The translations under genes and the position numbers were made by a program. The notes under the pieces were generated by a model. That model was not told the origin of the DNA and ran no database searches. It worked only from the letters and a program-made list of their open reading frames with translations. Positions 14,444-15,579 of a stretch of DNA of 15,579 nucleotides are shown one piece after another (position 1 is the stretch's first letter; every line of letters starts with the position of its first letter). Origin of the DNA: Thermoflexales bacterium (GTDB lineage Bacteria > Chloroflexota > Anaerolineae > Fen-1058); contig JAFGFO010000459.1 in the NCBI GenBank assembly GCA_016931085.1, positions 1-15,579 on the forward strand, given 5' to 3'.

Positions 14444-15408
14444 GCCGCGAATCCAGCCACATCCGCGTCTTCAAGCGCCTGGCTCTCGAAGGCTTCGGAG
14501 GCCACCAGGGCAGCGCGTTCCATATCCGGCGGGGCGCTCTCCTCGTCGACGACGCGCCAGGTGACGGCGTGCCTGGCGGCCGCTTCCAACAGCGATTCCC
14601 ACTCGGCGCGATTGGCCACCGGCTTGCCATCCTTGGTCTGCCAGCCGCGCGCCTGCCAGCCCTTGATCCACTGCGAGGCGCCTTTGACCAGGTACTCGGC
14701 GTCCGAATAAACTGTCACACGGCAAGGGCGCGTGAGCGCTCGCAGGGCCTCTGCAGCCGCGCGGATCAGCAAGGCATTCGTCGTGGCACTCGTGTCGCTG
14801 CCGCACAGATCCCGCACGTGATCGCCCGTGCGCAGCACGGCCGCCCACACGCCCGGCCGCCCCCCGCCCCCACCCGCCTTGATGGATATGTCCACCGGCG
14901 CAAGTCCAGCGCCGGCCGGCGACTGATCCCTGGGGTCTGCCTCTACTCGCCTCGAACCGAGCGAGCGCCGCGCCTGCCTGGCCAGTCGGTCAGCCCGCTC
15001 GTTGAGCGGGTGCCCGGCGTGGCCTTCCAGCCAACGCCAGGTGACCTGGTGGACTCGGGACAATTGGTGCAAGGTCTGCCACAGGTCCTGGTTCTTGACC
15101 GGCTCCTCGTCCTGCGTCTGCCAGCCATTGCGCAGCCACTTGCCAATCCACTCTGTGACGCCGCGCCGCAAATACTGCGAATCGGTATGCAGCTCGACCT
15201 GGCAGCCACCCAACAGGCGATCGAGCAGCGCCAGGGCGGCAATCGCCGCCTGGAGCTCCATGCGATTGTTGGTCGTGGCCGGGTCACTGCCGTGCAGCAC
15301 CCACTCGCGCTCGTCCACGCGAACGATCGCCGCCCACCCGCCCGGGCCGGGGTTCGGGTCGCAGCTTCCATCCGTATAGACCTGGACGACAGGTGACTGC
15401 TCACTCAT
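14440..15408 (-). CDS. rnhA: Ribonuclease HI with a second, degenerate RNase H domain
   Basis: RNase HI cleaves RNA in RNA-DNA hybrids. This protein has 322 residues, about twice the E. coli length. The N-terminal domain (7-148) is complete: Asp13 (YTDGS), Glu51 ([12 protein letters not shown]), Asp76 (HTDSQYL), His130 (GHAGH) and Asp140 (NERADRLA), plus the basic handle [20 protein letters not shown]. After a Gly/Pro-rich linker (about 150-185), a second RNase H-like domain follows. It keeps Asp236 (YSDAEYL) and a good handle ([19 protein letters not shown], 245-263), but Lys or neutral residues replace the other acidic positions. It is therefore probably non-catalytic and may bind hybrid or dsRNA. 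The ATG at 15408 overlaps the stop of an upstream frame by four bases. Confidence 0.9.
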   Translation of the reverse strand: MSEQSPVVQVYTDGSCDPNPGPGGWAAIVRVDEREWVLHGSDPATTNNRMELQAAIAALALLDRLLGGCQVELHTDSQYLRRGVTEWIGKWLRNGWQTQDEEPVKNQDLWQTLHQLSRVHQVTWRWLEGHAGHPLNERADRLARQARRSLGSRRVEADPRDQSPAGAGLAPVDISIKAGGGGGRPGVWAAVLRTGDHVRDLCGSDTSATTNALLIRAAAEALRALTRPCRVTVYSDAEYLVKGASQWIKGWQARGWQTKDGKPVANRAEWESLLEAAARHAVTWRVVDEESAPPDMERAALVASEAFESQALEDADVAGFAA

Positions 15409-15579
15409 CGGCTCACTCTTTGCCAGCCGTCCTCGACGGCAAACAAGCCTTTCACGCAGGCGCGCAGATCGTCGTGCAAACGGCTGCCGCCACTAGCAGG
15501 CTGTCGGAGAGAGCGATTGTCCACCTTCCCGAAAGCTCGGAGCTTTCGGGAAGGTAAGCGCGACATGTCGTCTCTCCGA
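15405..15579 (-). CDS. 3' end of an unidentified gene, interrupted by a MITE
   Basis: On the minus strand a frame is open from the window end (15579) to a TGA at 15405-15407. That TGA overlaps the rnhA start as ATGA, the arrangement of a translationally coupled gene pair. The last 29 residues ([20 protein letters not shown] then EDGWQRVSR) look like ordinary protein. Everything upstream in view is the MITE, which happens to be open in this frame (for example [20 protein letters not shown]), with an internal ATG at 15566. It could be a gene truncated by the insertion, a gene carrying the insertion in frame, or chance. I do not recognise the family. Confidence 0.4.
   Translation of the reverse strand, partial: RRDDMSRLPSRKLRAFGKVDNRSLRQPASGGSRLHDDLRACVKGLFAVEDGWQRVSR
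15493..15579. mobile_element. MITE-like palindromic element, copy 2 (inverted, cut by window end)
   Basis: CTAG at 15493-15496 is followed by 83 bases that match the reverse complement of copy 1 (5159-5248) except at two positions. The outer end CAGGCTGTCGGAGAGA and the perfect 16-bp central inverted repeat are intact. The far end, with its expected CTAG, lies just past the window. Confidence 0.75.

Overview
The window is a GC-rich, gene-dense bacterial chromosome segment with ordinary housekeeping genes. I infer a Chloroflexota-like (Anaerolineae-type) bacterium. The inference rests on a TPR protein of the cyclase/AAA regulator type, a stand-alone Rab-like small GTPase, a very large HdrA-type flavoprotein paired with an MvhD-like subunit, a UbiA-family phosphoribosyltransferase, and the order rplU-rpmA-rpmE-tdk. 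No 16S or marker comparison was possible, so the phylum is a guess. Every intergenic gap is under 200 bases.

Layout. (1) 2-2164: 3' end of a large TPR regulator, cut by the window start, with a lectin-like C-terminal domain. (2) 2161-4484: a consensus sigma-70 promoter and a leader hairpin drive rplU-rpmA-rpmE (L21, L27, L31). A long hairpin follows, then tdk and hpt (nucleotide salvage). (3) 4566-5105, minus: a Rab/Ras-like GTPase convergent with hpt. (4) 5155-5275: a 90-bp MITE-like palindromic element flanked by CTAG, abutting a 20-bp hairpin repeat. (5) 5294-6808: a CCA-adding/poly(A) polymerase-family enzyme with an HD domain, convergent with a minus-strand pair recJ then a UDP-glucuronate 4-epimerase-like gene (9655 down to 6873). 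(6) 9791-10657: a UbiA-family prenyl-phosphate phosphoribosyltransferase, divergent from recJ and apparently leaderless. Three tandem hairpins follow it. (7) 10820-14419: an HdrA-like fused flavin/iron-sulfur protein followed by an MvhD-like subunit, an electron-transfer pair without HdrB/HdrC in view. (8) 14440-15408, minus: a two-domain RNase HI whose second domain has lost most catalytic residues. Upstream of it is the 3' end of another minus-strand frame, interrupted by a second, inverted copy of the MITE at the window end.

The coding content is mostly conventional. The more unusual signals are between and at the edges of genes. Degenerate 7-bp-period repeats sit at several gene boundaries and extend into coding ends, supplying the last codons of three proteins. 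Two near-identical MITE copies lie in opposite orientation 10 kb apart, and the second is open in the frame of the gene it interrupts. A GTCGTCTTCGAC-type hairpin repeat appears once beside the first MITE and three times behind the UbiA gene. I found no rRNA, tRNA, CRISPR array, phage or defence locus.
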